This document shows positions 22,437-34,409 of a stretch of DNA of 64,000 bases, piece by piece. The stretch is from Niebla homalea (Eukaryota; Ascomycota; Lecanoromycetes; Lecanorales; Ramalinaceae). The position numbers were made by a program, and so were the translations under genes. The notes under the pieces are model-generated. The model did no database searches. It was not told where the DNA came from and was given only the letters and a program-made list of their open reading frames with translations. The stretch lies in assembly GCA_019925105.1 (NCBI GenBank), contig JAHGAU010000024.1, positions 620,001-684,000 of the forward strand. Direction: 5' to 3'. How positions within the stretch are numbered: position 1 is the first letter of the stretch; each line of letters starts with the position of its first letter.

Positions 22437-23116
22437 CGTCGCTGTTTGAGAAGCATACCTTAACGAATTACCGGTATCGTATGAGCGCATAGCGAGGCTT
22501 TTACGAAAAAGTGTGGCAAGTGCTTGCGTCAAATCTGCTAGGCATTTTGAACAATATGACAATTCTGTATAAGAGCCAGGAGTATGGTCATGCGTACCTA
22601 GTGCACTTGCCTTTATGCATATCCGTGCGTGGAACTTATCTACTACTGGTATGACCGTGTGGACTATGGTGCTAAATTGTCCGGCTAAAGTTGTCTTCTG
22701 CAGTTTCGCTGCCACGGGCCGTTAGCCCCTAACTAGTGCCATGTGGCTGCAGCCCTACATATCTCTTTGATATCAAAGCCTGTTGTAACGCATCATCCTA
22801 TGTCCAGCGTGGTGATTTTGGTAAGATGTTCCTCTAGAAGAGATCCCTAAACGTTCATGCTGTTGTGAGAAATACATTTCAAGCCGTGGCGTGGAGGTTG
22901 GGCTTGTGCAACTTGAGTAGCAATCGAATGGCTAGAATCGTCATGGCTTCGTGGTGACACTATTCGCGTAAACGAAGAGGGACCTATCCAATGTAAAAGA
23001 GCACGTGCCAAGCTTGTGAGTTCTTATTTCATCCCACGTTGTATTAGTTCCGTACATGTTTGTTTTCACCACGTTCCACTTCCCTCTGCCTGAGTATCTC
23101 CAAACCCTTATCAACA
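22437..23116. other. Intergenic region and upstream region of the STE20-type kinase gene
   Basis: There are 680 bp without a gene. A CACGTG core occurs at about 23002-23007. C/T-rich sequence just before 23117 fits a 5' leader. Confidence 0.45.
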
Positions 23117-26100
23117 ATGGGAACTCCCTCAGCTACTACCAACATCTCTTCACCCGAGATCGATGTCAACACACTGCAGCATCTTCTGCAAAATTATAAT
23201 GCAGACTGTATCATCCCGTGCCGAACGGCCGACGGCTCGTTCACGTCGAGCTTTGATGCGATGCCTGCTGACTCATCAGAAGACGACGAAACCACAAATA
23301 ATCGGACACCAGATCAACCTCGGCGTCTCTCTCGTGGTGCAAGGTTTAGACGGAGCATAAGTCGGGCGGCATCGTTCAGCTTCTCAAAGAAAGGGAAGTC
23401 TGGGTCGTCACCGCACAGCAAGAAGTCGAGCGGCGGAGAGTCTCAAATTCATTTCACGCCGGCATTCTCATCTCCAATTAGCTTCACTACATCCCCTCAG
23501 CAGATCTCATCACCTTATCCAATCTCACAGATCCCTTCACCAACGCAGACCTTATCTGTGCCGGATTACTCGTCACCCTTTGGGTGTTTGCCACTGCGAG
23601 AAGAGCCTGAAGTCATGACTTCACGACAGTCACTACTCCAACCTGCTGCAGCGCACCGCATTCAGGCACAAGTTTCCGAGGCAAAGGCACGCACCCACAA
23701 GATCGCTGAGGATGAAGAGAAGTTCATTCGCGAGCGGATGAAGAAATCGGGAACGGAGCATCTCTTTCCCAATTATCGTTTCCTTGATTTCATTGGCAAG
23801 GGAAATTACGGCAGAGTCTTCCAAGCGTAAGTGGCGCGTGTGCTTCTCAGGATCTGTGCCACAGGATGCAGGGTGTTGAACAAATCCTGTTTTAGACTTG
23901 ACTACAGTCAGAACCCTCCAAGGGACGTTGCGATCAAATTGATGAATGTCGACGATGTGGACTACGAAGCATCTTCCAAACTCAGAGATATTACCTTGAA
24001 TGACATCCGAAAGGAGATCGAGATTCTCATGCAACTGAAAGACCATGGTGCTCAGAACGTCAATTTAATTCATGAAGTCCTGGAGGTTGATGGCCACTTA
24101 TGGCTGGTGTGTGACTATTGCCCGGGTGGCAGTATTCGTACTCTGGTGAGAATGAAAACATCACATTGCTTCTCAACCGATTTATGGACATGTTATGAGC
24201 CTGCTTCGACCAAGCTGACTCCGTCTAGGTACGAGCAAGTAATAACAAATGCGACGAACAGTATATCAAGGCCATTGCCCGGGAGCTTGCCATTGGCTTG
24301 CATTCCATCCATGAAGCAAACATCATCCACCGCGATCTAAAAGGTACATGATCGAACTTCGGATGCGTTTACTTGTCAGGCCAGGACTAACTTCTGATTT
24401 AGCTGCGAATGTCATGATTCATGAAAAAGGGGGCTTGCAGATCATCGACTTCGGCGTTGCAGGCATCGTAGAATCCAAATTAGACAAAAGAGGGACGATT
24501 GTGGGAACACCTCACTGGATGCCTCCAGAACATCACAAGAATTGGAATGGGGGGCTCAAATACGGGTTCGAGGTACGCCGCGATGCTCCTGACTTGTCAT
24601 TCCTGCTGATGATCTAACAGTTCGATATCTGGTCATACATTACGACAATCTACGAAATCGCTACAGGCGCTCCACCGCATGTTCGAGTCCCAATGAATCG
24701 CCTTGGGACCTACCTGACTTCCAGCCCACCCCGCTTATCTCGCGATCAGTATTCTTCAGAACTGTGTGATTTCGTTGAGTTCGTAGCACAGGTTGAGCCT
24801 GCCGATCGGCCCTCCATCTTAGAGATCCTGGACCATCCATACATTCGAGGGACTGAGTCTACCCACCCGACCAGCATGCTGCAAGATTTGGTGGCGAACT
24901 TCATGGAATGGACCTTTGCTGGCAACCAAAGGGTTTCGCTGTTCATGGGAGGAGGAGCTCAAGCTGCTTCCGACTTTTCCAATGGTAATACGGAAAACAT
25001 GGACTTCATATTCAGCACCTCGCGAGATCTTCTCGCAGAGTTCGACCCGAATTACGATCCTTTCGTGAATCCATCCTCACAAACCCCTTCCTTTGAAAAT
25101 TTAGATGCTTCAACTTACCTTGGCAATCTTGACGATCTCTCTGCCGATCCTCCAGACGAGTACACCTCAAGACCGGCTAAACAGAATTCAAACCAATCGA
25201 GTTTCGACGACAGCGATCCCACCAACGAGCGCCGTGTCGCTCGAGGAGGTCATGCTCTTGGCGCAATCTTTGAAAAGGACCAGCAACCGTACTCTTACGA
25301 TAACGATGGCAGCCAGATGAGCCTCGACAAACCAATCCTCAGCCGTGCCAAGTCTGACCTGCCCCTTCGCAACAGTAACACTGACTCCTCAGACCTCTTA
25401 CGCAAAGAAGTCGATTTCAACGGCTCCTCATCCTCACAGTCCGATGTCGAGCTCGCAGATGCCGACACCATCAAGCAGAAGCGAAAAGCGCAGGGAAAAC
25501 GCGATACCATGGGCTGGCAGCCCGATTGGGGCAACCTGGCTATGGATCCCGACGAAGCGAATACTATGCCCTCTCCAGCCCCAGCGATGCCCTCGGCTCG
25601 TCCCTCCCTCACTCATGCCGAGACAGTCTCGGAAGGCTTACCCATGGCTCGCGATCAACGCGCAACCATGAACCTCGACGATCTGATGGGCGGCGACGAC
25701 TGGATGTCCGGATCCGCCATGGCCAACCCCCTAAACCGCGCCAACGATTGGATGTCCAATTCCGCAATGGCCAATCCCATCGCCCGCTCCATCTCCTCTG
25801 CCTCCATGAATACAGACGATGAATACCGAGAGGAGGAAGAGGAAGAAGACCTGACCCTCCGCAACAGCGTCATGATCAGCGATTCCGAGGAAGAATCCCT
25901 CTTGCCCGGATCAGACTGGTCATTCGATGGGATGACCTCCGAGGAAGAACCACCCACCGCCTCCTTTCGATCTGAGAGCATGTCTTTGCCAGGGGCAGCG
26001 GGGTATCCGAACATTCATGCGGATGTGGGACCACCTAACGCGGCGGCCATGCGAGATGATGCACCCCCCGAGGTGGTAGCTGGAGAGCTGAAGAGGCTGT

Positions 26101-26240
26101 TGATGGGGAGTATGGCTGAGCTGGGGGCGTTCAAGATGGGGTTCCCGACCGGGGAAGACGGGGATGAGGGATTTGGGGGTGGAGAGAGGGGGGAGATTGA
26201 GCAGCCTCGATTTCCCGTGCGGCGCGAGAACTCTACGTGA
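23117..26240 (+). CDS. STE20/GCK-type serine/threonine protein kinase
   Basis: Exons are 23117-23826, 23896-24145, 24229-24343, 24403-24572 and 24621-26240, giving 954 residues. The introns (69, 83, 59 and 48 nt) all fall in the kinase domain and keep phase. The start is the first in-frame ATG (MGTPSATTN). The first 220 residues are Ser/Pro-rich. The kinase has FIGKGNYGRVFQAL (P-loop), VAIKLMN (Lys), HRDLKAANVMI, DFGVAGIV and GTPHWMPPE. The HRDLKAAN and GTPHWMPPE motifs mark the STE20 group. After the kinase, about 450 acidic and Ser-rich residues contain a near-perfect internal duplication, DDWMSGSAMANP and NDWMSNSAMANP. The exact subfamily, substrates and partners cannot be told from sequence. 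Confidence 0.88.
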
Positions 26241-26538
26241 GGTATTGGGGAGGTGAATTGATGATGGGCGCCGGACGCTGATCATGAGGGAAGGATTTGG
26301 AAGGACGAAAAAGTGTTGATTGATGATGATGATGCGATAACTCGTTCACTCCCATGGTTTGCAAGGAGTCGGGCGGCGGATTTGAGTGACAGATGTCAAA
26401 GCATCCCGCTGGATCATCAATGACATTCGCATAGCAAGGGTCGAGAATCTCATGACGCATCAGACATCAGTCCAGAAAAGATGAATAGTTATCAATCAAG
26501 TGAGGAGTGCTAGACCCACACCCCCTTCCACACCCATT
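26241..26538. other. Convergent 3' ends
   Basis: There are 298 bp between the kinase stop (+) and the TEL2 stop (-). A GAT repeat is present at about 26322-26334. No gene was seen. Confidence 0.5.
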
Positions 26539-29500
26539 TCACCCCGGCATGAAATTCACCATCTCCCCGATCATCAACCTCTGGAATCTCTCCACCACCT
26601 CCCGACACCTCACCAACACCCCCGCCGCCAACATCCTCAGCCTCTCCCCCTCCTCCTCCCCACCCCTCACCCGCTCCAACACCCCAGCCACCCACTCCTG
26701 CGTCTCCAGCAGCTCCCTCGCCTGCTCCTCCGCCACCCTCCTCTGCCCTTCCCCCTCACTGTTCACATCCATCAGCGTCAGCAGCGCAAACAGCACCCCC
26801 TCCAACACCGCCCTATCATCCTCCGCCCGCCCCCTCAACCCGATCAGAAACCCCCAGAACTCCCTGGTCAGGCTCGGCAGCGCCACCGTGTAAGGGCCAG
26901 CCGCATGCAACACCATCGCCAGCGTCTTCAGCAGGTGCGCCAGCACGGTGGGGGAAGCCTGCGGCGGTGCGTGACCCGATGATGATGATGATGATGAGGT
27001 CGCGAAGGCGTGGAGCTGGACGGCCCAGCGGCCGAGGAGCGGGTAGAAGAACGCGTCACCGATGATTTGGGAGAGCGGGTTCGCGATGGGGGGCGCGCGG
27101 CGCGCTTCGACCTCCATGCGCGAGGAGAATGTGCCGCGGACTTTGAGGACGGCGGGGCCGGAGAGCTGGTCCGCTGCTGAGGCGGCCAGCGGGGCGATCA
27201 TGGTGCGAGAGAGTTGGGTGGTCAGGTGGTTCATGGGGGCGGCGGCGGCTGCGGTCTCGATGGCGGTGTAGTGCCCGTGGGCCTTTTCGGGGAGGCGTTT
27301 GGAGGGGAAGGATGTTTCCGAGGAGGAGGAGGGCGTGCCGGTGATGGCGATGTCGTCTTTCCCTCCGGCACCGGCGATCTCGCGGGCGCCGAGCCCAATG
27401 GTGGTGAGGATGGAGATGCGTTGGCCGAGTGAGTAGTCGCCGCTGTAGAAAGCGCCGGAGAGGTATTGGCCCATTTCCAGGGGGGAGGCGATCAGGATGG
27501 CGAGCATCCCTTGTAGACGCAGCCTGGAGAAGTTGGGGGCTTCCCATCGGTCTTTTAGGCCGACGATGGTAGAGGCTAGATCCTCAATGTGATCGGAGAC
27601 TTCGGTGCCGTAATTTGCTTTTCGTCGGATGAGGCTCGGTGCTGTCTTGAGGGCTAGGGTATGTCGGTCGAAGTTCTCAGTGTCTCGCAAGCCGGCAAGG
27701 AGGTCGCGTATGTACCTAGGGCAGAAGTCAATGGAAGGCCAGTATACGTGGAGACTAAAGCACACTTACACAGGAGCGATTGGTTTTTTGCGGACGATGA
27801 GCTCTGGATCCTCGTCGTCGGATGGGTCCGAGTCTGGTTTTGCGTAGACGGGAAGATCATCCTCGGATTCAGATTCTGATTCTGAATATATCTCCTCTAT
27901 CTTCACAACTTTGGATGATGCTAAAGCTTTTCTTCCGCTACTGGTGCCGCTACGAGCAGCCGGCGCTTTCTCCGTTACTGTTCCTTTGGGTATCTTTGGT
28001 GGTTGAAGGTCTGGTTGAAGGTCGACAAGTTTACCCATCTTGTCGTTAATTTCCAAAAGGTTCTTGTAAAATGACCAATCAATGCCCTTCGAGTCCTCTG
28101 CCCCAAGGTTTAGTCTCTTTCCCGGCTCGTCCAGCAGCTCCGATATTGAAGACCCAACTACCATGCCTAAAGAACGAGACTTTGTCGATGAGGCTGCTAG
28201 ATGATTCGATATAGCTTTCAGATAAACGCTTGATTTGGACAACGCTATTAAGGAATTTTTGTCGGCTCGATAAACGTAACCGGCCAGGGTTAACAGTATC
28301 TGCGCGTTGACTTTTGCTTTCAGCACATGGCATTATCAAAGCACCTTGTATTACTAACTTTCTTGATGTAGTAATGGGCCGTGCTTGATGTACAACTTAT
28401 CATTGAAGAGATCCAACGCTTTCCATAATGTCTTTTGTATTCGAGCTAGAATAAAGATTGAGCCACTTCCAATCGAATAGCAAGGATATACGAACCGGTG
28501 TGAGTGGATAAAGAAAGGATGACAGTCCTGTGCATAGTATGGCTATGTCCGATCGATTCAGGAGATGTCCCAACAAGCCAGTCCGCAAGATGCTCCTGCA
28601 AGGATGCGTCGTCGCCTATCAAGCTAGACAATAGTGCAGCGGATGCTCCAAGAATATTCCTGTCGTCTTTCGATCGTCTTTTCGAGAGCACTCTTATTAT
28701 CGAATAGAGCAGTACTCTCTGCTCGTAAGAAGAGACATGGAGGAGAAGTTCTCTGCTTGACCAGACCGAAGACTCGTTACCAACTAGCAATCGTTGAAAT
28801 GCATTTTCCACGACATGATCTTCACAATGGATTAGAGGAAGACTCTATTAGCCGCCATGTAGCTCACCTGTATAACCAAGGGAAAGCGCCTTGCTCAACA
28901 CTTGCGCCACGTAATTGAGTTGGAGCGCCTCGTCAGGCTTAAGACACTCCATCATAAGACTCAAGTTCCTACCAAGCCACGTAGCGTACTGATCCCCTCT
29001 TCCCAACCAGCTCCCATCTCTGACGTCCTTTGAGATCTCGTTCAACACGAGATTGACTTCAGCGACCAAAGCAAGTAGCCTCCCGGATCCGAACAACGAG
29101 ACAGCTTCCCGCCAGAGCAGACCAGGCTGTGCAGTCTGAGAAACGTAGAAGACCCTCGCATCTCTCAAGAGCCCTTCTAGAAACCTGTGGGACTGCAAAA
29201 CACCTTCCAAGACCTTGACAAGCGTCTCTAGCGGCTGGATTTTGGCGACGACATCCATGCCATCCCTACGCCGATTCTTGAACTCATCAAGTAGGCCACG
29301 TAAGCGTGAGGCGATGGCTCCACAGCCGGCGGTACTACTTAGACAACTCAGTAGGTTTGTCTGTGTCTTTCGAGATTTGGTCGATCCTTGATCCTGCAGT
29401 AGAGCCCAGTAGTTGGGAACGGCTTCATCGACCAATGAATGTACAATCTGCGTGGCTTTGGGACTTGGCCTACGAATGTTGAAGTCGTTCTCCGAAGCCG

Positions 29501-29726
29501 AGGTTGATTGAAGCCATTTCAAAGTTCTCGCCAGAGTCTCAAAAGTTGGCTTGCTCGTCAGAGCGCTCAGAGCATCGTCGGATGAGCTTATATTAATTAG
29601 AGTATGAGATTCTGGTGTTTCCTCTCGCAATAGGGTCTGGTCGACTACCGGACTGATGGTCAGCTCAGGCTCAGGCTTAGGCTCAGGCTCTCTAGCCCGA
29701 GAGCTTATGGAGCTTAGAAAGTCCAT
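26539..29726 (-). CDS. TEL2: Telomere length regulation protein TEL2 (TELO2)
   Basis: TEL2 is the core of the TTT co-chaperone complex that stabilises PI3K-like kinases (Tel1, Mec1, TOR). Exons (minus strand) are 29726-28868, 28819-28496, 28445-28359, 28310-27770 and 27715-26539, giving 995 residues. Introns are 48, 50, 48 and 54 nt. Joined sequence reads SLGYT-DHVVENAFQRLL, THTARIQKTLWKALDLFNDKLYIKHGPLLHQE, LLTLAGYVYR and PIAPV-YIRDLLAGLRD. The conserved TEL2 domain spans the junction at 27770 and continues with LRLQGMLAILIASPLEMGQYL. An acidic serine patch (SESESESEDD) lies before it, as in the CK2-phosphorylated linker of TEL2. The acceptor of exon 4 could be six bases earlier (28316). The last exon is much GC-richer than the first four. 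Confidence 0.93.
26979..26999. repeat. GAT trinucleotide repeat coding for a serine run in TEL2
   Basis: The repeat reads GATGATGATGATGATGATG on the + strand. On the coding strand it gives seven consecutive serines in TEL2. Confidence 0.7.
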
Positions 29727-30111
29727 TACAAGTGAAGATACTATCCATTGCACAACCAAGGCAATTCGAAAGTACGCTACCCCCAATTAGGTAACCGAGT
29801 ACCAGGTTTGAATGTTTGATGGACGTGGTCACAGAACGCGGGTAACATTCGAGTCCACCGAAAACAATCAAACCAGACAGCCTCATGAATACTGTAGAAG
29901 TATGGCCGAAGTGTGGATTTTGGGTGTTTTAGAAGCTGTAATACCTGAGCATAGCTCCTGGTGTTATGAACGTAGATCGAAACACCTCAAATTTAGCGGC
30001 TAAGGGAATGCTACATTTGGATTTAGTTGAACCCCTTAAGGCAGGGTATGCTAATGTCTTAATACAAGGTGCACCATCCTCCTCGAATATACGAGATCCA
30101 ACAGCCAATTC
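29727..30111. other. Gap between VPS33 stop and TEL2 start
   Basis: There are 385 bp, both neighbours on the minus strand. It holds the VPS33 3' end and the TEL2 promoter, and no other feature was seen. Confidence 0.5.
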
Positions 30112-32453
30112 TCAGCCCTTCGAGAAATCCTCCTTCTCCATGACGGCATCCATGATACCGTTTCCGCTGATGATACTCGTAGTGCAAATCAGCAACTTCC
30201 TCCTTCCCTCCTCTTGCTTTGCCAGGAATCTGAGAGCAGCGATTTCAGTGAAGGTGATTCCCCCTAGAAACATTACGACCACGGTTTTCACTTTACCACC
30301 GGCATTGCCTTGTAGTACATTTCGTGCCTTCGTGGCTGCGTCTTCGCCTTTTTGCACCTTCGAGAAAGTCGCACCACGCACATTACTTAGTGCCGATTCG
30401 AAGCCCTGCCAGCCATGGGATGTATTACTAGCAGACGCAGCACCAGTGACCATTGACTGTGCCTGAGTACCTCGAGTGAAGGCAAGAAGGGACTGCTTCT
30501 GCAAGATGCACTGGACTAAGCGAATAGAAAGAGGCGCATACCCGGAATATACATATGAGATGTCATTCGGATTCTGTTCATTGACCTCGTCAACGATGAG
30601 CCGGAGTACTCGACGCAAGTAATTGTAGTTTGTACTAGAATTCTCGACCGTGCCACTGCCAGCCCCAAGGGGGTTGAAAAGTATGTTTGCCGAAGTTCGC
30701 ATTCTGAGCAAGCCGATTTTTTCGAGCGACGCTAACGTCAGTAAATGTTGATAGCCGTAGGCTTGGAGGATGAGACGCTTGAAATTCTCAAGATCGCGTT
30801 GGCGAAGACCACCCGAGACACAGGATTCAAAACAGAGGAGTCTAAGTATGGTAGGAAGGGGGATGTCTCTTGCTATTAATTCCTGCATTGAATCGTGTTG
30901 AGACGATGGGTCTGTACCGTCAGCCAGATTCTGCTGGATCTCAAGGCATCGGCGGAAAATCTCAGACTGGGTATGCTTCAGGATGTCTTCCGTGAGACCA
31001 ATGTGTATCTTGAGGCTCTGTTGCTCAGCTCGGTACCCCGGTAGCTTACTGATGAATTCTTTCAGCTCCGACGTGCTTTTAGAGTCGCGTGGGGGTTGCA
31101 TGTCGCTTTGAAGACGGCGTGCGACTTTGTTGAGCAAGCCGTCGACAATGGCGAAGTTGGTATCTCGAAGTTGGTCATAAAGCTTGTCAGTTGAGTCAAG
31201 CATAATTTTGCGCTTTAGCCCCTGTGATACTGTCCCTTCTGCCCGTCCAGGCTGCTGTGCACCGGGCGCGGGTCCGACTATGGATGAGTCAATCTCAGCT
31301 TGGTTGTAATGAATGCTGAACATCTCGTCAATGAGACCCTCGTACGTCAATTGCGTTAAAAGCGGAGTAGCCATGTCTGTTTCACGATCGATGACGATAA
31401 GGCTTTCAATATAGGCACTTGGCATCGGCCCAAATGCTGTAGCGTTATCTTCTGCGGCAGCTTCCGAACGCATACGCAGTAGAAGTTCCATCAAGCGATG
31501 AGCCTGGTCACCTTTTCCAATGATACGAGGGAATAGGCCGTGGGCATTCTGTATACCCATCAAGGCTTGAGCCGCCAAGAAAATCGATGTTGGATCTCTT
31601 TGCTAGACAATTCAGCAACGAGGAGGAGAAAAGGGGGTGGGACTGACCAGGTATATGTCGCTGAACGAGTCTTCAAAGCATAGTGATAGAACATCTTGCT
31701 CCAGTGGAATGAAATACAAAGGCAAGACTTCCACACTTAGGTCTCCAAGCACACCAGATTCTTCGAGTATTTTGTCACTGACCAAGGTTCGCCTCGGTGC
31801 CCATATCACGGAGAACTCATGCTCAGTGCTGCTATTCTTCTGCAGTCGCTGGATTTGCTCTGAGTTAGATGTCAGCAACTTATGATGGCGATAGACCTCT
31901 GAGATGGAAGGAACTCGCTATAGAGCGTGCCGGAAGATCTTTCAAACTCAATGTAGGGTTCAAGACTGACGAGGTAGAATGGAAGGTTGGCTCTACATTG
32001 TCTACTTTTTGACCCAGGATGGAGACACCATTACAATACAAATGAGCTTTGAAGGAGAAAATTCTCCATCACACATCAGAGCGAATGTATAGATAGCACT
32101 CAAACAAGATTCCAGGCTTACCAGCAATAGCTATAGGTTTGAGAGCCTTCTCTCCTCGAGCCAAGAAGACGACATTCTTCTGAGACGAGTCAACGTTATT
32201 ATTCTCGAGCAAGAAAAGCTTGTCCACGCCATGTTCCTGGAGAGTCGAAAATTTGACGAAGATGCCGATAACGTCGGCAAGTGACTTTTCAATCACCAGA
32301 TTCTTCTTGCCTCGAATCTATGACATATCAGTCCTAGTTCCTTCATCTTTCCCTCAAGAGCGTAGCCTTACATACGCCTTCAAGCAGACCGAATAGATCT
32401 CTGCGTATTTTCTCCCTAATCTGATTGGTGTCAATGCCGGGATGAGGCGCCAT
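30112..32453 (-). CDS. VPS33: Vacuolar sorting protein VPS33 (Sec1/Munc18 family)
   Basis: This is the SM-family subunit of the HOPS and CORVET tethers that proofreads SNARE assembly at vacuole and endosome. Exons (minus strand) are 32453-32376, 32317-32122, 31859-31648 and 31602-30112, giving 658 residues. The introns are 58, 262 and 45 nt; the second is unusually long here, but no residues are missing across it. Joined blocks are DLFGLLEG-IRGKKNLVIEKSLAD, IGIFVKFSTLQEHGVDKLFLLE, IAIAEQIQRLQKNSS, WAPRRTLVSDKILEE and DIYL-QRDPTSIFLAAQALMGIQ. Then come HGLFPRIIGKGDQA and VIDRETDMATPLLTQLTYEGLIDE, the SM hallmark. The start MAPHPGIDTNQIREK matches fungal VPS33. It is divergent from the histidyl-tRNA synthetase gene. 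Confidence 0.94.
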
Positions 32454-32768
32454 GACGGAGGATCGAGAGAAGATGTCCCGAGTTGCATAGATCGCATCAT
32501 TTCCGGGAAATAGCAGGCGCTACGGCTGCCGGCAAGTTCCGTAGCGCATTCGACGTGGGTTTCCAGGAGTTTGCAAAATGTTTGGTCGCCTCGGTCTTCT
32601 TGGGCTTCTGACTCAATACGTTGTCTGCTACGCATGCGTCCTCTCTTCTCGCTCCATATTTGCCTTGTCCCCAAAAGTTTTTGCCCGCAGCTATATTCAC
32701 TCACTTACACGAAACTCAGGCTTTGCAGGACATACTTCCCATCGCATGAGCAAGAGCATCCTGCAATA
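32454..32768. promoter_or_regulatory. Shared upstream region of VPS33 and HisRS, with upstream ATGs
   Basis: These 315 bp contain an ATG at 32634 in frame with HisRS, which would give a 45-residue basic N-terminal extension. A second ATG at 32578 opens a 63-codon frame ending in TAATG at the HisRS start. Transcription start placement would decide which ATG is used. Confidence 0.6.
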
Positions 32769-34409
32769 ATGGGCAAAGACAAGACAGCTTACCAATTGAA
32801 AACGCCGAAAGGGACGAAAGACTGTAGGAACAATCCGTTCTGAGGGTCTTTGAATGAATTTGCTCATATGTCAATAGGGGAGGGCAAGGACATGGTTATT
32901 CGAGACCGCATTTTCAACACAATCACCCAGGTTTTTAAGCGTCATGGTGCCGTTACAGTTGATACTCCAGTCTTCGAGCTCCGCGACATACTTGCAGGTA
33001 AATACGGCGAAGACAGCAAGCTCATATACAATCTTCAAGATCAGGGCGGGGAGATATGCTCATTACGTTACGATCTTACCGTCCCCTTTGCTAGATGGCT
33101 GGCAATGAACCCCAACATACAAACGATCAAAAGATATCACATAGCAAAGGTCTACCGGAGAGATCAGCCAGCTATGACTAAAGGGAGGATGCGAGAGTTC
33201 TATCAGTGTGACTTCGACATTGCGGGCGTGTACGACAAGATGGTCCCTGATGCTGAGATCATTCGGATTGTCTGCGAGATCTTTGGTGAGCAAGGGCTTG
33301 GATGGAGCAATGACACCCGCGGCGGCTTCACTGTCAAGGTCAATCACAGGGGGGTCCTAGATGGCATTTTCGAAGTCTGTGGCGTACCGAAAGAGAAGAT
33401 TAGGAGCATAAGCTCTGCCGTTGACAAGTTGGACAAGAGCCCGTGGGAAGAAGTCAGGAAAGAGATGGTAGAAGAGAAAGGGTTGACCGAAGAAGTCGCA
33501 GACCAGATATGGGAGTTCGTGCAACGTAAAGGGGGACCTGAGGTCATGCAAGAGTTGAGGAAGGACGACCGCGTCACATCCAATGATCGATTAAGACAGG
33601 GGCTTGAGGAGATGGAATTACTCTTTGCTTATCTCGAAGCATTTGGAACCCTTGACCGTGTACAATTCAACCTTTCCCTTGCCCGAGGACTCGATTACTA
33701 CACCGGCGTTATTTTTGAGGTCATCACTGAAGGTTCTGCCCCTCCTACCAACAAAGGTCAGAGGCCACCAAAACAACCTAGGAAGGACAAAGCGAGTGAG
33801 TTCGAAGAGGATCGTTCAAATGATCCTTCGGTGGGCGTTGGTAGCGTTGCTGGGGGCGGTCGTTACGACGAACTTGTCGGCATGTTCTCAGGCAAAGGCC
33901 AGATACCATGCGTTGGGATCTCATTTGGTGTCGATCGTATATTCTCCATTACCAAGGCTCGTATGGAGGCCGATAAATCCGCGCCCGCTGTGAGGAGTAC
34001 AGAAGTCGACGTTTTCATCATGGCGTTTGGTGGCAAAGGTTTCACGGGCCTTCTCAAAGAGCGGATGCAGGTCGCTACAACGCTATGGGACGCCGGAATC
34101 AAGGCCGAATTCGCATACAAGCAGAAGCCTAGACTACCGGCCCAGTTCAAGGCTGCTGAGCAAGCAGGCATTCCTTTCGCGGTCATTCTTGGCGAGGACG
34201 AACAAGCGCAGGGAAAGGTGAAGGTGAAGGAAATGGGCCTAGATGAAGGAAATCCCGAAAAAGACGGTGTAATGGTCGATCTGGCAAATCTTGTTGCGGA
34301 AGTACGGTCTAGGTTAAGCAATAAGGGCGCTAAAGTGGGTGTTGAGGTGATCGCCAATGGCGTGAAAGAACTCCAGGCGGGCCAAACAACAGAAGATGCC
34401 GGTGTTTGA
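32769..34409 (+). CDS. HTS1: Histidyl-tRNA synthetase
   Basis: This class II synthetase charges tRNA-His. Exons are 32769-32823 and 32878-34409, giving 528 residues from the ATG at 32769. The 54-nt intron (donor GTAGGA, acceptor CAATAG) restores the family sequence [21 protein letters not shown]. Motif 2 region has [22 protein letters not shown], and the histidine A-motif is [26 protein letters not shown] and [10 protein letters not shown] (motif 3) follow, then an anticodon-binding domain ([13 protein letters not shown] to the end). The upstream in-frame ATG at 32634 would give MRPLFSLHICLVPKS and 30 more residues with several K/R and almost no acidic residues, a mitochondrial-type leader. 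In yeast HTS1 the two forms also come from two start codons, so dual targeting is likely. Confidence 0.94.
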
